A stretch of DNA of 64,000 bases, taken from the NCBI RefSeq assembly GCF_900117445.1, contig NZ_FPEJ01000013.1:124001-188000 (forward strand). The letters run 5' to 3'. The DNA comes from Hyphomicrobium sp. NDB2Meth4. GTDB taxonomy: Bacteria > Pseudomonadota > Alphaproteobacteria > Rhizobiales > Hyphomicrobiaceae. The notes beneath the pieces are model-generated. The model was not told the origin of the DNA and did not search any database. It worked only from the letters and a program-made list of their open reading frames with translations. Position 1 is the first letter of the stretch, and each line of letters starts with the position of its first letter. Shown piece after piece: positions 1 through 7,531 of the stretch. A program made the position numbers and the translations under genes.

Positions 1-423
1 GTGCATTCCCGCGTCGACCTTCTGCACCACGTCGGCGATCAGCTTAGCTGGGTCGGCGTCCTCGATCGCTTCGAGCGTGAACTCTTGGTTCATGAAGCGG
101 CCGGTGGTGTTATTGTCGGTAATTGCCAGCTTTGCGCCGGCCAGCCCGAGATCCTTCGGCGGCAGATCGAGCAGAGAGAGCGGCAGCGGCTCCTCGCGTA
201 GCTCGCGCGCGAGCAGAATGGGGATCACCGCGACTTTGGGCGCGGCTTCGTCAGTCTTTGCGGGGGCCGCAGCTTCGGGAGAGGGCGCAGCAGCAGGGGA
301 GGCGTCTTGGGCAAGCACGCTCACTGGAGCAATTATCGTCAGCGCAGCTGCGAACAACGCGCCGCGCCGCAGACACGCGAACACTCCGCCGCTATGCGCG
401 CGCTTGGCATTGCCATTCGCCAT
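1..423 (-). CDS. ABC transporter substrate-binding protein of PQQ alcohol dehydrogenase systems, N-terminal part
   Basis: Only the first 141 codons are in the window; the 3' end lies beyond position 1. The ATG at 423-421 is followed by a basic stretch and a hydrophobic signal peptide ending near VLAQDA, then an Ala/Pro-rich linker and a beta strand (KVAVIPILLA). The later motif GAKLAITDNNTTGRF is, from memory, typical of the type-I periplasmic binding proteins associated with PQQ alcohol dehydrogenases. It is divergent from the next gene across a 262-bp gap. Role inferred: periplasmic capture of an unknown small ligand linked to alcohol oxidation. Confidence 0.75.
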   Translation of the reverse strand, partial: MANGNAKRAHSGGVFACLRRGALFAAALTIIAPVSVLAQDASPAAAPSPEAAAPAKTDEAAPKVAVIPILLARELREEPLPLSLLDLPPKDLGLAGAKLAITDNNTTGRFMNQEFTLEAIEDADPAKLIADVVQKVDAGMH

Positions 424-685
424 CGAGCCGGTTCCTCCTGAATTCTTCCGTCTCGCTGCAGTGCGAGAGCTTATTGTGCGGGCTACTGTTACTTTGTTGC
501 ATTAAAAGGGTGCTGGGGACCACCGTTGTCAAGGTCTCCCGATTTCACTCGCGGACTTGTGACCTTTGGTATGCCACTACGTGGCAATAACCCCCTTGCA
601 ATTAGCCACCTGTTCGGCACACCTACCCCTTAACAGTATAACAGTCTAAGCAGCCGTCGGCGCGGCTTAGAGCAGGGGAAGCGCT
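424..685. promoter_or_regulatory. Divergent intergenic region with candidate operator
   Basis: This 262-bp gap separates two divergent genes, so it should hold both promoters. It contains a perfect 6-bp inverted repeat, TGCCAC-TAC-GTGGCA, at 572-586, a plausible dimeric regulator site. No convincing -35/-10 pair was picked out. The strong AGGGGAA Shine-Dalgarno at 674-680 belongs to the gene starting at 686. Confidence 0.4.
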
Positions 686-1210
686 TTGTTTGCTAAACGG
701 ATTGTCATCTTCGCGCTCGCCTCGATGCTGCTGCCCGCCATCGCATCGGCGGCGCCGAAGGCGGTTATCTTTCCCTTCGATCTCATAGATCAGCAGCAGC
801 AGTTCGAGATCGGCGTAATGCCCAAGGGGCTCGACCCTGAGGACAAGCGCCGGCTGCAGCTGATTACCGACGAATTGACCCGCCTTATCAAGGAAGGCGG
901 GCAGTATGAAGTGGTCGATAGCACGCCGATCGCAAAGGACATCGAAGAGAAATCTCCGATGTACAAGTGTAACGGCTGCGAGGATGACCTCGCTAAAAAG
1001 GCAGGCGCTGCGTACGCATTTATCGGTACCGTGCGCAAGGCGTCCGACGTGCTGTTCACTGTCAGCATCTACATTCGTGACGTGGCCGCAGAGAAGGTCG
1101 TCAAGCAGGGATCGAGTGAGATCTACGGCAACACCGACAAAATGTGGCTGCGCGCCGTGAACTACATCGTCGAGAGACGGCTGTTCGCGCAGAAGGGGGC
1201 CGCGAAATGA
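686..1210 (+). CDS. Small secreted DUF3280/DUF2380-type protein
   Basis: A 174-residue protein with a signal peptide (cut near IASAAPK). It starts at TTG 686, chosen because AGGGGAA sits five bases upstream and no ATG gives a signal peptide. The mature part contains YKCNGCEDD, a possible redox or metal CXXC pair, and an alpha/beta domain reminiscent of DUF3280 proteins that accompany PQQ-alcohol-dehydrogenase ABC transporters. Its TGA overlaps the next ATG (ATGA), so it is translationally coupled to the binding protein. Biochemical role unknown; probably periplasmic. Confidence 0.65.
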   Translation: MFAKRIVIFALASMLLPAIASAAPKAVIFPFDLIDQQQQFEIGVMPKGLDPEDKRRLQLITDELTRLIKEGGQYEVVDSTPIAKDIEEKSPMYKCNGCEDDLAKKAGAAYAFIGTVRKASDVLFTVSIYIRDVAAEKVVKQGSSEIYGNTDKMWLRAVNYIVERRLFAQKGAAK

Positions 1211-2193
1211 TCGATCGCCGCCAGTTGCTGCTCGCCGGCGGTTCGGCTTTGGCAGGTCTGGCTGCCGGCGCTCCAACGGCAAGCGCCGCCGGGTCCCTGC
1301 GGATCGCTTCTCTCAAGTTCGGCACCTTGAGCTGGCTGTTGGAAACAGTGCGCGCCGAGGGATTGGCAAATAAAGTTGGTCTACAGATCATCGTCGTCGA
1401 GGTTGCAACCAACCAGGCGGGCCCTGTCGCTCTTCTTTCCGGCAACGTCGAGATCATCGTCAGCGATTGGCCGTGGGCACTGCGTCAGCGCGCCCTCGGA
1501 GAGCGCGTGAAGTTCGCGCCGTACTCGTCCGCCCTCGGCGCCGTCATGGTGGCGGGCGACTCTCCCATCAAGTCGCTTTCCGATCTCAAGGACAAGAAGC
1601 TCGGCGTCGCGGGTGGCGCCATCGACAAGAGCTGGCTGATGCTCCGCGCCTATTCGAAGAAGGAGTTGGGAACCGACATCGCCAACTATGCAAGTCCGTC
1701 CTTTGGTTCGGCCCCGCTCCTTACTGCCGAAACGATTTCCGGACGCCTCGATGCCGTGCTTAACTTCTGGACCTACGCCGCCCGCCTGCACGGCGAGGGC
1801 TTCCGCTCCATCCTGACGATGGACGAAGTCCTGAAGTCTCTCGACATCACGCCAGTACCTTCATTGGTCGGTTTCATTTGGACGGAGGAGACGGAGGAGA
1901 AGAAGGCGAAAGAGATCGCCGCATTTCTCTCCGTTGTGGAGGACGCGAACGCAATCCTCGCCAAATCCGACGCCGCCTGGGAGCGCCTGCGAGATTTCAT
2001 ACGGCCCGAGAGCGAAGCTGAATTCCAGCAGATCAAGGCGGACTATCGCGCAGGCATTCCCAAGCCGTGGACCGGCGCAGAGACCCGATCGGCTGAAAAA
2101 TTGACACAGATCCTCGTCGATATCGGAGGACCGAATATTCTCGGCAGTAGCACGCAGTTCGACCCCAAGCTGTTCCATGCGGCAGGCTCATAA
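1207..2193 (+). CDS. ABC transporter substrate-binding protein (NMT1/TauA-like)
   Basis: A 328-residue type-II periplasmic binding protein. The N-terminus MIDRRQLLLAGGSALAG looks like a twin-basic (Tat-like) or lipidless signal peptide. The body resembles the nitrate/sulfonate/taurine binding family, with SLSDLKDKKLGVAGG as the hinge-strand motif. It starts at the ATG overlapping the previous stop and overlaps the permease start by 17 bp. It is likely the dedicated binding protein of the permease and ATPase downstream. Ligand unknown; the context suggests an alcohol, an aldehyde derivative or a cofactor precursor. Confidence 0.8.
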   Translation: MIDRRQLLLAGGSALAGLAAGAPTASAAGSLRIASLKFGTLSWLLETVRAEGLANKVGLQIIVVEVATNQAGPVALLSGNVEIIVSDWPWALRQRALGERVKFAPYSSALGAVMVAGDSPIKSLSDLKDKKLGVAGGAIDKSWLMLRAYSKKELGTDIANYASPSFGSAPLLTAETISGRLDAVLNFWTYAARLHGEGFRSILTMDEVLKSLDITPVPSLVGFIWTEETEEKKAKEIAAFLSVVEDANAILAKSDAAWERLRDFIRPESEAEFQQIKADYRAGIPKPWTGAETRSAEKLTQILVDIGGPNILGSSTQFDPKLFHAAGS

Positions 2194-2956
2194 CGCGCAG
2201 GCGCGCGGCCCCAGATTAGGGCGCCTCGGCTGGTCGCTGATCTCACTGCTGGCGCTCGTCGGGCTATGGGAGCTTATCGCTCTCATCGCGCAGAGCCGCT
2301 ACATGCCTGGCCCAACCGAAGTGGTGCAGGTGATGATCCGCGAGGCGGAGGCGGGCGAGCTGTGGGGCAACATCGCCGCAACGCTCATCCGCGTCGCGTT
2401 CAGTTTCGTCGTCGCGATGTTCATCGGCTCGGCAATCGGCCTGGCGCTCGGCCGCTATCCGATGGCCGATCGTTTCTTTGACACCTGGTTGATCTTCTTC
2501 CTCAACCTGCCGGCCCTGGTCATCATCGTACTTTGCTACATCTGGTTCGGCCTGACGGAGGTCGCGGCGATCACCGCCGTTGCGGTCAACAAGATCCCCA
2601 ACGTTGCTGTGACCATGCGCGAGGGCGCCCGCAGCCTCTCCAAAGATCTAAATGAGATGGCGCACGTGTACCGCTTCGGCTGGTGGAAGACGCTGCGCCA
2701 CGTGACCTTGCCGCAGCTCGTGCCGTTCTTCGCCGCCGCAGCTCGCTCCGGCCTCGCGCTGGTATGGAAAATCGTGCTCGTGGTCGAAGCCTTTGGGCGC
2801 TCCGACGGCGTCGGGCATCAGCTCAATATCGCCTTCCAGCTTTTCGACGTGCCGATGATCCTGTCTTACGCTCTTGCTTTCATCATCGTCGTGCAGATCA
2901 TCGAGATGGCGATCATTCAGCCGCTCATCGCGAGGGCCACCAAATGGCGTCGGTGA
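2177..2956 (+). CDS. ABC transporter permease (SsuC/TauC-like)
   Basis: A 259-residue inner-membrane protein with about six hydrophobic segments. The cytoplasmic EAA-type loop (around EMAHVYRFGWWKTLRHVTLP) contacts the ATPase; this is the BPD_transp_1 fold used for nitrate, taurine and sulfonate import. It overlaps the binding protein by 17 bp and the ATPase by 13 bp, so the three are one transcriptional and translational unit. Confidence 0.85.
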   Translation: MRQAHNAQARGPRLGRLGWSLISLLALVGLWELIALIAQSRYMPGPTEVVQVMIREAEAGELWGNIAATLIRVAFSFVVAMFIGSAIGLALGRYPMADRFFDTWLIFFLNLPALVIIVLCYIWFGLTEVAAITAVAVNKIPNVAVTMREGARSLSKDLNEMAHVYRFGWWKTLRHVTLPQLVPFFAAAARSGLALVWKIVLVVEAFGRSDGVGHQLNIAFQLFDVPMILSYALAFIIVVQIIEMAIIQPLIARATKWRR

Positions 2957-3672
2957 CGCGGCCGCTGTCGGTTCGGATCGACAAGAAGGAGTTCCCCTCC
3001 GTCGGGGAGCGTCCCTCGAACCATGTCCTCGAGAACATCTCCTTCGACGTCGATCCGGGATCGTTTGTCATCATCACCGGGCCATCCGGCGGCGGCAAGT
3101 CGACGATGCTGAACATCATCGCCGGCCTCGATGACGACTATGACGGCCAGGTTGAGTTCGGCAGCCAAGGCCCCAACATCGCGTTCGTATTTCAGTCGCC
3201 GCGGTTGCTGCCTTGGCGCACCGTTTACGAGAACATTGCGCTGGCACTGCCGCCCGATGATCCGCGCCTCGCCAATATCCCCGAGCTTCTGAAGCGCGTC
3301 GGTCTCACCGAGGCAGCCAATGCCTATCCGGAGATGATCTCGCTCGGCATGCAGCGCCGCGTCGCCCTGGCGCGCGCGTTCGTGCTGGAGCCCGACATTC
3401 TGCTGATGGACGAGCCGTTCGTCTCGCTTGACGACCCCACCGCATACGCCCTGCGCGAGCTTTTGGTGGAACTCTGGTCTCGCCGCCCGACGACCGTCCT
3501 GTTCGTTACCCACGACCGGGCCGAGGCCGTGATGCTCGGGACCCGCATCTTGCGTCTGTCTGCCGGACCTGCAACTATTGCCGAGGACGTGCCGGTACAG
3601 CTCTCTGTGGCCGACCGGGGCGACCGTGAAAAGGTGCGGGCGGAACAGCGCCGCATCTTCGGCGAAGCATAG
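2944..3672 (+). CDS. ABC transporter ATP-binding protein with degenerate signature
   Basis: A 242-residue ATPase starting at the ATG inside the permease end. Walker A is GPSGGGKST (46-54), Q-loop Q84, Walker B ILLMDE (152-157), D-loop SLD and switch His190. The signature reads ISLGMQRR (132-139) where LSGGM(R)QR is usual, so the first Gly of the motif is Leu. It powers the importer with the two upstream proteins. The open frame extends upstream to 2683, but that stretch overlaps the permease and has no family similarity. Confidence 0.85.
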   Translation: MASVTRPLSVRIDKKEFPSVGERPSNHVLENISFDVDPGSFVIITGPSGGGKSTMLNIIAGLDDDYDGQVEFGSQGPNIAFVFQSPRLLPWRTVYENIALALPPDDPRLANIPELLKRVGLTEAANAYPEMISLGMQRRVALARAFVLEPDILLMDEPFVSLDDPTAYALRELLVELWSRRPTTVLFVTHDRAEAVMLGTRILRLSAGPATIAEDVPVQLSVADRGDREKVRAEQRRIFGEA

Positions 3673-3687
3673 ATCTCATCAAGATTA

Positions 3688-4461
3688 ATGGAACACGTGC
3701 GCGGATCGGCAAGGCTGCTTGCCAGCGTGACGAACGACCGCGAGGCGCGGCTTGTCGCCTCTCTGGGCGCTGACGTCATCGATGCCAAGAATCCCTCGAC
3801 CGGTGCGCTGGGCGCGCTTCCGGCCGCGACGGTGACGGCCATTCGCGCCGCTGTGCCTGCACACATCCCAGTCAGCGCCACCATCGGCGATCCGACCGAC
3901 GACATCGCCGCGACGACGGACGCCATAGCGCGCATGGCCGCAACGGGCGCGGATATCGTCAAGATCGGCCTTCAAGCAAATGCGACCACCGCGACGATGC
4001 TCCAGGCCGTGGCCAAGCTCGATCTAGGATCGGCGCGCCTCGTCGGCGTCATGCTCGCCGACAAGGGGGTCGACTTCGATCTCATTCCGGTAGCACGCGA
4101 TGCTGGCTTCGTCGGCCTGATGCTCGACACAGCAGATAAGCGCCGTGGCGCGCTTCCCGACGTCACCTCAATTGATGTGCTGCGCCGCTTTGTGGCAGCA
4201 ACCAAAGCCGCCGGCATGTTCGCCGGTCTCGCAGGCTCGTTGCGCGCCGCACACGTGCCTCAGCTTCTGGCGCTTTCCCCCGACATCCTCGGCTTCCGCG
4301 GAGGCCTCTGCCGCCAGGGCGAACGCACTTCGGAGATCGATGCCGAAGCCGTTCGCGCCGTTCGCCGCATTATCCCTGTTTGCGATGCAGCACAGGGTCA
4401 AGCTTGCCGTCCGCTGCTGCCGGGTGCTATGGCGCCTCGGCAAGCGAAAGACGTGGCATGA
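3688..4461 (+). CDS. mfnB: MfnB-like (5-formylfuran-3-yl)methyl phosphate synthase
   Basis: A 257-residue TIM-barrel protein of the DUF556/MfnB family. In methanogens MfnB condenses two glyceraldehyde-3-phosphate molecules into the furan precursor of methanofuran. Visible motifs are DVIDAKNPSTGALGA near residue 30, with the presumed Schiff-base lysine, VKIGLQ, and GVDFDLIPVARDAGF. The ribosome site is weak; ATG 3688 follows the ABC ATPase by 15 bp. Its stop overlaps the folB start (ATGA). In methylotrophic bacteria the product is the prosthetic group methylofuran of the formyltransferase/hydrolase complex. Confidence 0.85.
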   Translation: MEHVRGSARLLASVTNDREARLVASLGADVIDAKNPSTGALGALPAATVTAIRAAVPAHIPVSATIGDPTDDIAATTDAIARMAATGADIVKIGLQANATTATMLQAVAKLDLGSARLVGVMLADKGVDFDLIPVARDAGFVGLMLDTADKRRGALPDVTSIDVLRRFVAATKAAGMFAGLAGSLRAAHVPQLLALSPDILGFRGGLCRQGERTSEIDAEAVRAVRRIIPVCDAAQGQACRPLLPGAMAPRQAKDVA

Positions 4462-4853
4462 GCAGCAAACACAGCATTTCCGCCCGCCGTGACGGCGCAA
4501 TCCTCGATCGCATCTTCGTGCGCGGCCTCGTGCTGCCCGTCGCCATCGGCGTCTACGACGAAGAGCAGGGCATCACGCAGAAGGTTTCGTTCACTATCGA
4601 AGCCTCGGTCGCTGCCGGCGTTTCTCCGAAAGGCGACAGCATCGATGAGGTGCCGTCCTACGATGACCTGGTCAACGCCGTGAAGGCGGTGATTGCCGCC
4701 GGGCATGTCGGCCTGGTCGAAACTATGGCGGCTCAGATCGCCGAGCGTTGCCTCGCCGACAAGCGCATCGTCGAGGTGCTCGTCCGCGTCGAGAAGCTGG
4801 AGCGCGGCCCCGACGCCGTCGGCGTCGAGATCGTGCGCCCGCGCGCCACGTGA
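4458..4853 (+). CDS. folB: Dihydroneopterin aldolase (FolB family)
   Basis: A 131-residue tunnelling-fold protein. The core LDRIFVRGLVLPVAIGVYDEE and the ending VRVEKLERGP match FolB, which converts 7,8-dihydroneopterin to 6-hydroxymethyl-dihydropterin. Chosen ATG 4458 overlaps the mfnB stop; longer starts lie inside mfnB. Placement between mfnB and mfnE suggests it feeds pterin to tetrahydromethanopterin synthesis, possibly also to folate. The stop overlaps the GTG start of the next gene (GTGA). Confidence 0.85.
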   Translation: MSSKHSISARRDGAILDRIFVRGLVLPVAIGVYDEEQGITQKVSFTIEASVAAGVSPKGDSIDEVPSYDDLVNAVKAVIAAGHVGLVETMAAQIAERCLADKRIVEVLVRVEKLERGPDAVGVEIVRPRAT

Positions 4854-5494
4854 CCGCCGGGCGCTCTCCCGTCGTCGTCAAGCTGGGTGGCAGCCTCGCC
4901 GAAAGTCGGCGCCTTGCGTCTACCCTGAAGATCGTCGGCGCCGCCCGCCAGTCTTGCGTCGTCGTCCCCGGCGGGGGCACCTTCGCCGATGCCGTGCGCG
5001 CCGCACATAAGAAGCATCGCCTCCCCGAGACGGTTTCACATCGCATGGCGCTGCTGGCGATGCATCAGACCGGCATGATGCTGAGTGCCATGCACCCACG
5101 CCTTGTACCGGCGGAAACGCTCAGTGCCATTCGCCGCGCAATGGCTGAAAGCCGCATCCCGGTCTGGCTGCCGCTGAAGCTCATCGACGCCGATACGCGT
5201 GTTTCTGCCGACTGGCGCACGACGTCCGACGCCCTAGCCGCCCGCCTCGCCGAGCGCCTTGGCGCCAGCGTCGTGCTGGTGAAGTCCTGCCGCGTCGACT
5301 CTGAAGCAACGCCCGCACAACTCGTCCGCCAGGGCATTGTCGACCCCGCCTTTGACGAGATCGTCGCGCGCTCAGCAATACCCTGGCGCGTTCTCGGCGC
5401 TGGCGATGAGGCCGAGCTTGCTCAGAGGCTCTCCGCACCTTATCGAGCCGGTCGACTGAAACCCTCTAAGCGTGCTATCGCCCGAGGCAGATGA
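4850..5494 (+). CDS. mfnE: MfnE-like amino-acid-kinase-fold phosphotransferase
   Basis: A 214-residue amino-acid-kinase-fold protein with VVVKLGGSLAE at the N-terminus (phosphate loop), VVVPGGGTFADAV, and a later LVKSCRVDS strand. The archaeal relative MfnE phosphorylates aminomethylfuran-methyl phosphate to the diphosphate, activating it for coupling. GTG 4850 is chosen because it overlaps the folB stop and places KLGGS seven residues or so from the start; the open frame upstream is Arg-rich shadow of folB. Exact substrate in bacteria is inferred. Confidence 0.75.
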   Translation: MTAGRSPVVVKLGGSLAESRRLASTLKIVGAARQSCVVVPGGGTFADAVRAAHKKHRLPETVSHRMALLAMHQTGMMLSAMHPRLVPAETLSAIRRAMAESRIPVWLPLKLIDADTRVSADWRTTSDALAARLAERLGASVVLVKSCRVDSEATPAQLVRQGIVDPAFDEIVARSAIPWRVLGAGDEAELAQRLSAPYRAGRLKPSKRAIARGR

Positions 5495-5537
5495 CCGCCG
5501 GCCCTTGGGCCAGAAGTGCGGGCGAGGCCCAGCTCCA

Positions 5538-7001
5538 ATGACTAGTTCTGACGGCGAAAAAAAGCTGCTGTTCCTGACCGGGCGACTCGCCGAGCCCCGT
5601 CTCGCCGAGACGGTGGCGGCTATGGGCCTGCCCAACGGCTCCTGGCGCATCGCCAACCTCGGCATCAAGGTCGCGGCGCTGATGACCGAGAACATCGTCC
5701 GCAATCGCTTGAAAGAGCCGCTCGATGCCGATCGCGTCATCGTCCCCGGTCGCGTGCGCATGGACCTGTCTCACCTCGCCGAGCACTATGGCGTGCCCTT
5801 CGAGCGCGGCCCGGACGAGATCATCGACCTTCCCCAATTCTTCGGCCAGGGCGGCGAGCCGCCCGATCTGTCGAAGAATGATATCCGTATCTTCGCCGAG
5901 ATCGTCGATGCGCCGGCCTTTTCGACCGAGGCACTTGTCGCCCGAGGGCGAGAGCTTATCGAAAAGGGCGCCGATGTCGTCGATATCGGCTGCCAGCCAG
6001 GCGTCCCGTTCCCGCACCTGGAAGAGACCGTCATCGCGCTGAAGCAGGCAGGCTTCAAGGTCAGCGTCGATTCCGGCGACACTGAAGAACTCCGCCGCGG
6101 TGCGCGCGCCGGCGCCGACTTCGTCTTGAGCCTCGATGAGTCCAACCTCGACGCCATCGACGGAACAGACTGCGTTCCAGTGCTGCTGCCCAGGCCCCAC
6201 GGCGATTTGGATTCTCTCGTACGCGCCATCGAGCTGTGCAAGGCGAAGGGCATCCCGCACATCGCCGATCCTGTGCTCGATCCCATCAACTTTGGCTTCA
6301 TGACCTCGCTCGAGCGCTACGCCGAATTGCGCCGCCGCTGCCCCGATGTCGAGATCCTCATGGGTACCGGCAACCTGACCGAGTTGACCGACGCTGACAG
6401 TCAGGGTGTCACGGCGCTTCTCATCGGCATCTGCGCCGAGCTGCAGATTCACAACGTGCTGATCGTACAGGTGTCGCCGCATACCCGCCGAACCGTCGAA
6501 GAGCACGACGCCGCCCGCCGCCTCATGTATCGCGCCCGCGAAGACGGCAACCTCCCGAAGGGCTACAACGCCGGACTGCTCTCACTGCACGAGTTGCGTC
6601 CCTTTCAGGATACGCCCGAGCAGATCGCCGCCAATGCCAAGGAGGTGCGCGATTCGAACTATCGCATCGAGGCCGCCACCGACGGGCTGCATATTTATAA
6701 TCGCGACGGCCATCACGTCGCCGCCGATCCCTTCGCGCTGTTCGACAAGCTCGGCGTTGAGCACGACGGCGCTCACGCATTCTATCTCGGCTATGAGCTG
6801 GCCAAGGCCGAGATTGCCCGCGCCCTCGGCAAGAGATATGCGCAGGACAGCGCGCTCGATTGGGGCGTCGCCGCCGATCGCAAGTCCGAAGACCTGACCC
6901 AGCATGCACCCGAAGGGGCCACGCTCAAAGCCGCCCGCAAGGAGAAGCAGGATGCCGCGCATCGTCGAAACGATCGTGACGACGACAAACGCGAAGGGTG
7001 A
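5538..7001 (+). CDS. Dihydropteroate synthase-related protein (DUF6513-type)
   Basis: A 487-residue protein. The N-terminal domain (about 1-130, LLFLTGRLAEPRL...) has the look of DUF6513. The following TIM barrel is related to dihydropteroate synthase, with ARGRELIEKGADVVDIG and DSGDTEELRRGARAGAD. Homologues sit in the H4MPT islands of methylotrophs and in methanogens. A pterin- or furan-coupling reaction is plausible, but function is not established. ATG 5538 is preferred to the upstream TTG/CTG starts because it begins just before the conserved domain. It overlaps the DUF447 gene by 50 bp. Confidence 0.75.
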   Translation: MTSSDGEKKLLFLTGRLAEPRLAETVAAMGLPNGSWRIANLGIKVAALMTENIVRNRLKEPLDADRVIVPGRVRMDLSHLAEHYGVPFERGPDEIIDLPQFFGQGGEPPDLSKNDIRIFAEIVDAPAFSTEALVARGRELIEKGADVVDIGCQPGVPFPHLEETVIALKQAGFKVSVDSGDTEELRRGARAGADFVLSLDESNLDAIDGTDCVPVLLPRPHGDLDSLVRAIELCKAKGIPHIADPVLDPINFGFMTSLERYAELRRRCPDVEILMGTGNLTELTDADSQGVTALLIGICAELQIHNVLIVQVSPHTRRTVEEHDAARRLMYRAREDGNLPKGYNAGLLSLHELRPFQDTPEQIAANAKEVRDSNYRIEAATDGLHIYNRDGHHVAADPFALFDKLGVEHDGAHAFYLGYELAKAEIARALGKRYAQDSALDWGVAADRKSEDLTQHAPEGATLKAARKEKQDAAHRRNDRDDDKREG

Positions 7002-7518
7002 GGCGCATATCGCCCCCCTCGGTTTGATCGCTGACGGCGACAACTGGATCATCGCGCCGTTCCGGCCTTCGCGCACGCTCGACAACCTCAACGAGGTGCC
7101 GTTCGCAATCGCCAGCCACACCGACGACGTGCGCGTGTTCGCCGGCTGCGTCACGGGGCGCAAGTCATGGCCGACCTGCACTGCGGAGCGCGTGCCCGGT
7201 ATGCGCCTCATCGATGCCGTCTCGCACTGGGAGATGGCCGTCGAAAGGATCACCAATGATCAGCAGCGACCGCGCTTTTCATGCCGGTTGGAGTACGAGG
7301 CGAGCCACCGTCCGTGGGAAGGCTTCAACCGCGCCCAAGCAGCTGTGCTGGAATGTGCAGTGCTGGTGACGCGCCTTTCCATGCTCCCGCCGGAGAAGAT
7401 CGAAAACGAGCTGAAATACCTCGAGATCGCTATCTCCAAGACCGCCGGCCCGCGCGAGGAAGAAGCCTGGGGCTGGCTGATGGAAAAGATCGACGCCTGG
7501 CGCGCAGCGCAAGTCTGA
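6952..7518 (+). CDS. DUF447 family protein, H4MPT-linked
   Basis: A 188-residue protein beginning MPRIVETIVTT, with AHIAPLGLI and the flavin-reductase-like split-barrel pattern of DUF447, a family shared by methanogens and H4MPT-using bacteria. The ATG has AAGGAG seven bases upstream, inside the previous gene. The function is unproven; FMN binding is a family-level expectation. It converges with the hydantoinase-fold gene, leaving only 13 bp between stops. Confidence 0.75.
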   Translation: MPRIVETIVTTTNAKGEAHIAPLGLIADGDNWIIAPFRPSRTLDNLNEVPFAIASHTDDVRVFAGCVTGRKSWPTCTAERVPGMRLIDAVSHWEMAVERITNDQQRPRFSCRLEYEASHRPWEGFNRAQAAVLECAVLVTRLSMLPPEKIENELKYLEIAISKTAGPREEEAWGWLMEKIDAWRAAQV

Positions 7519-7531
7519 ACGATCGACACCG

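Noticed and set aside
623-1282. 219-codon minus-strand open frame
   Set aside because: Antisense to the DUF3280-like gene, which has a signal peptide and good ribosome site.
5475-6506. 343-codon minus-strand open frame
   Set aside because: Shadow of the DHPS-like gene; no ribosome site, no protein-family pattern.
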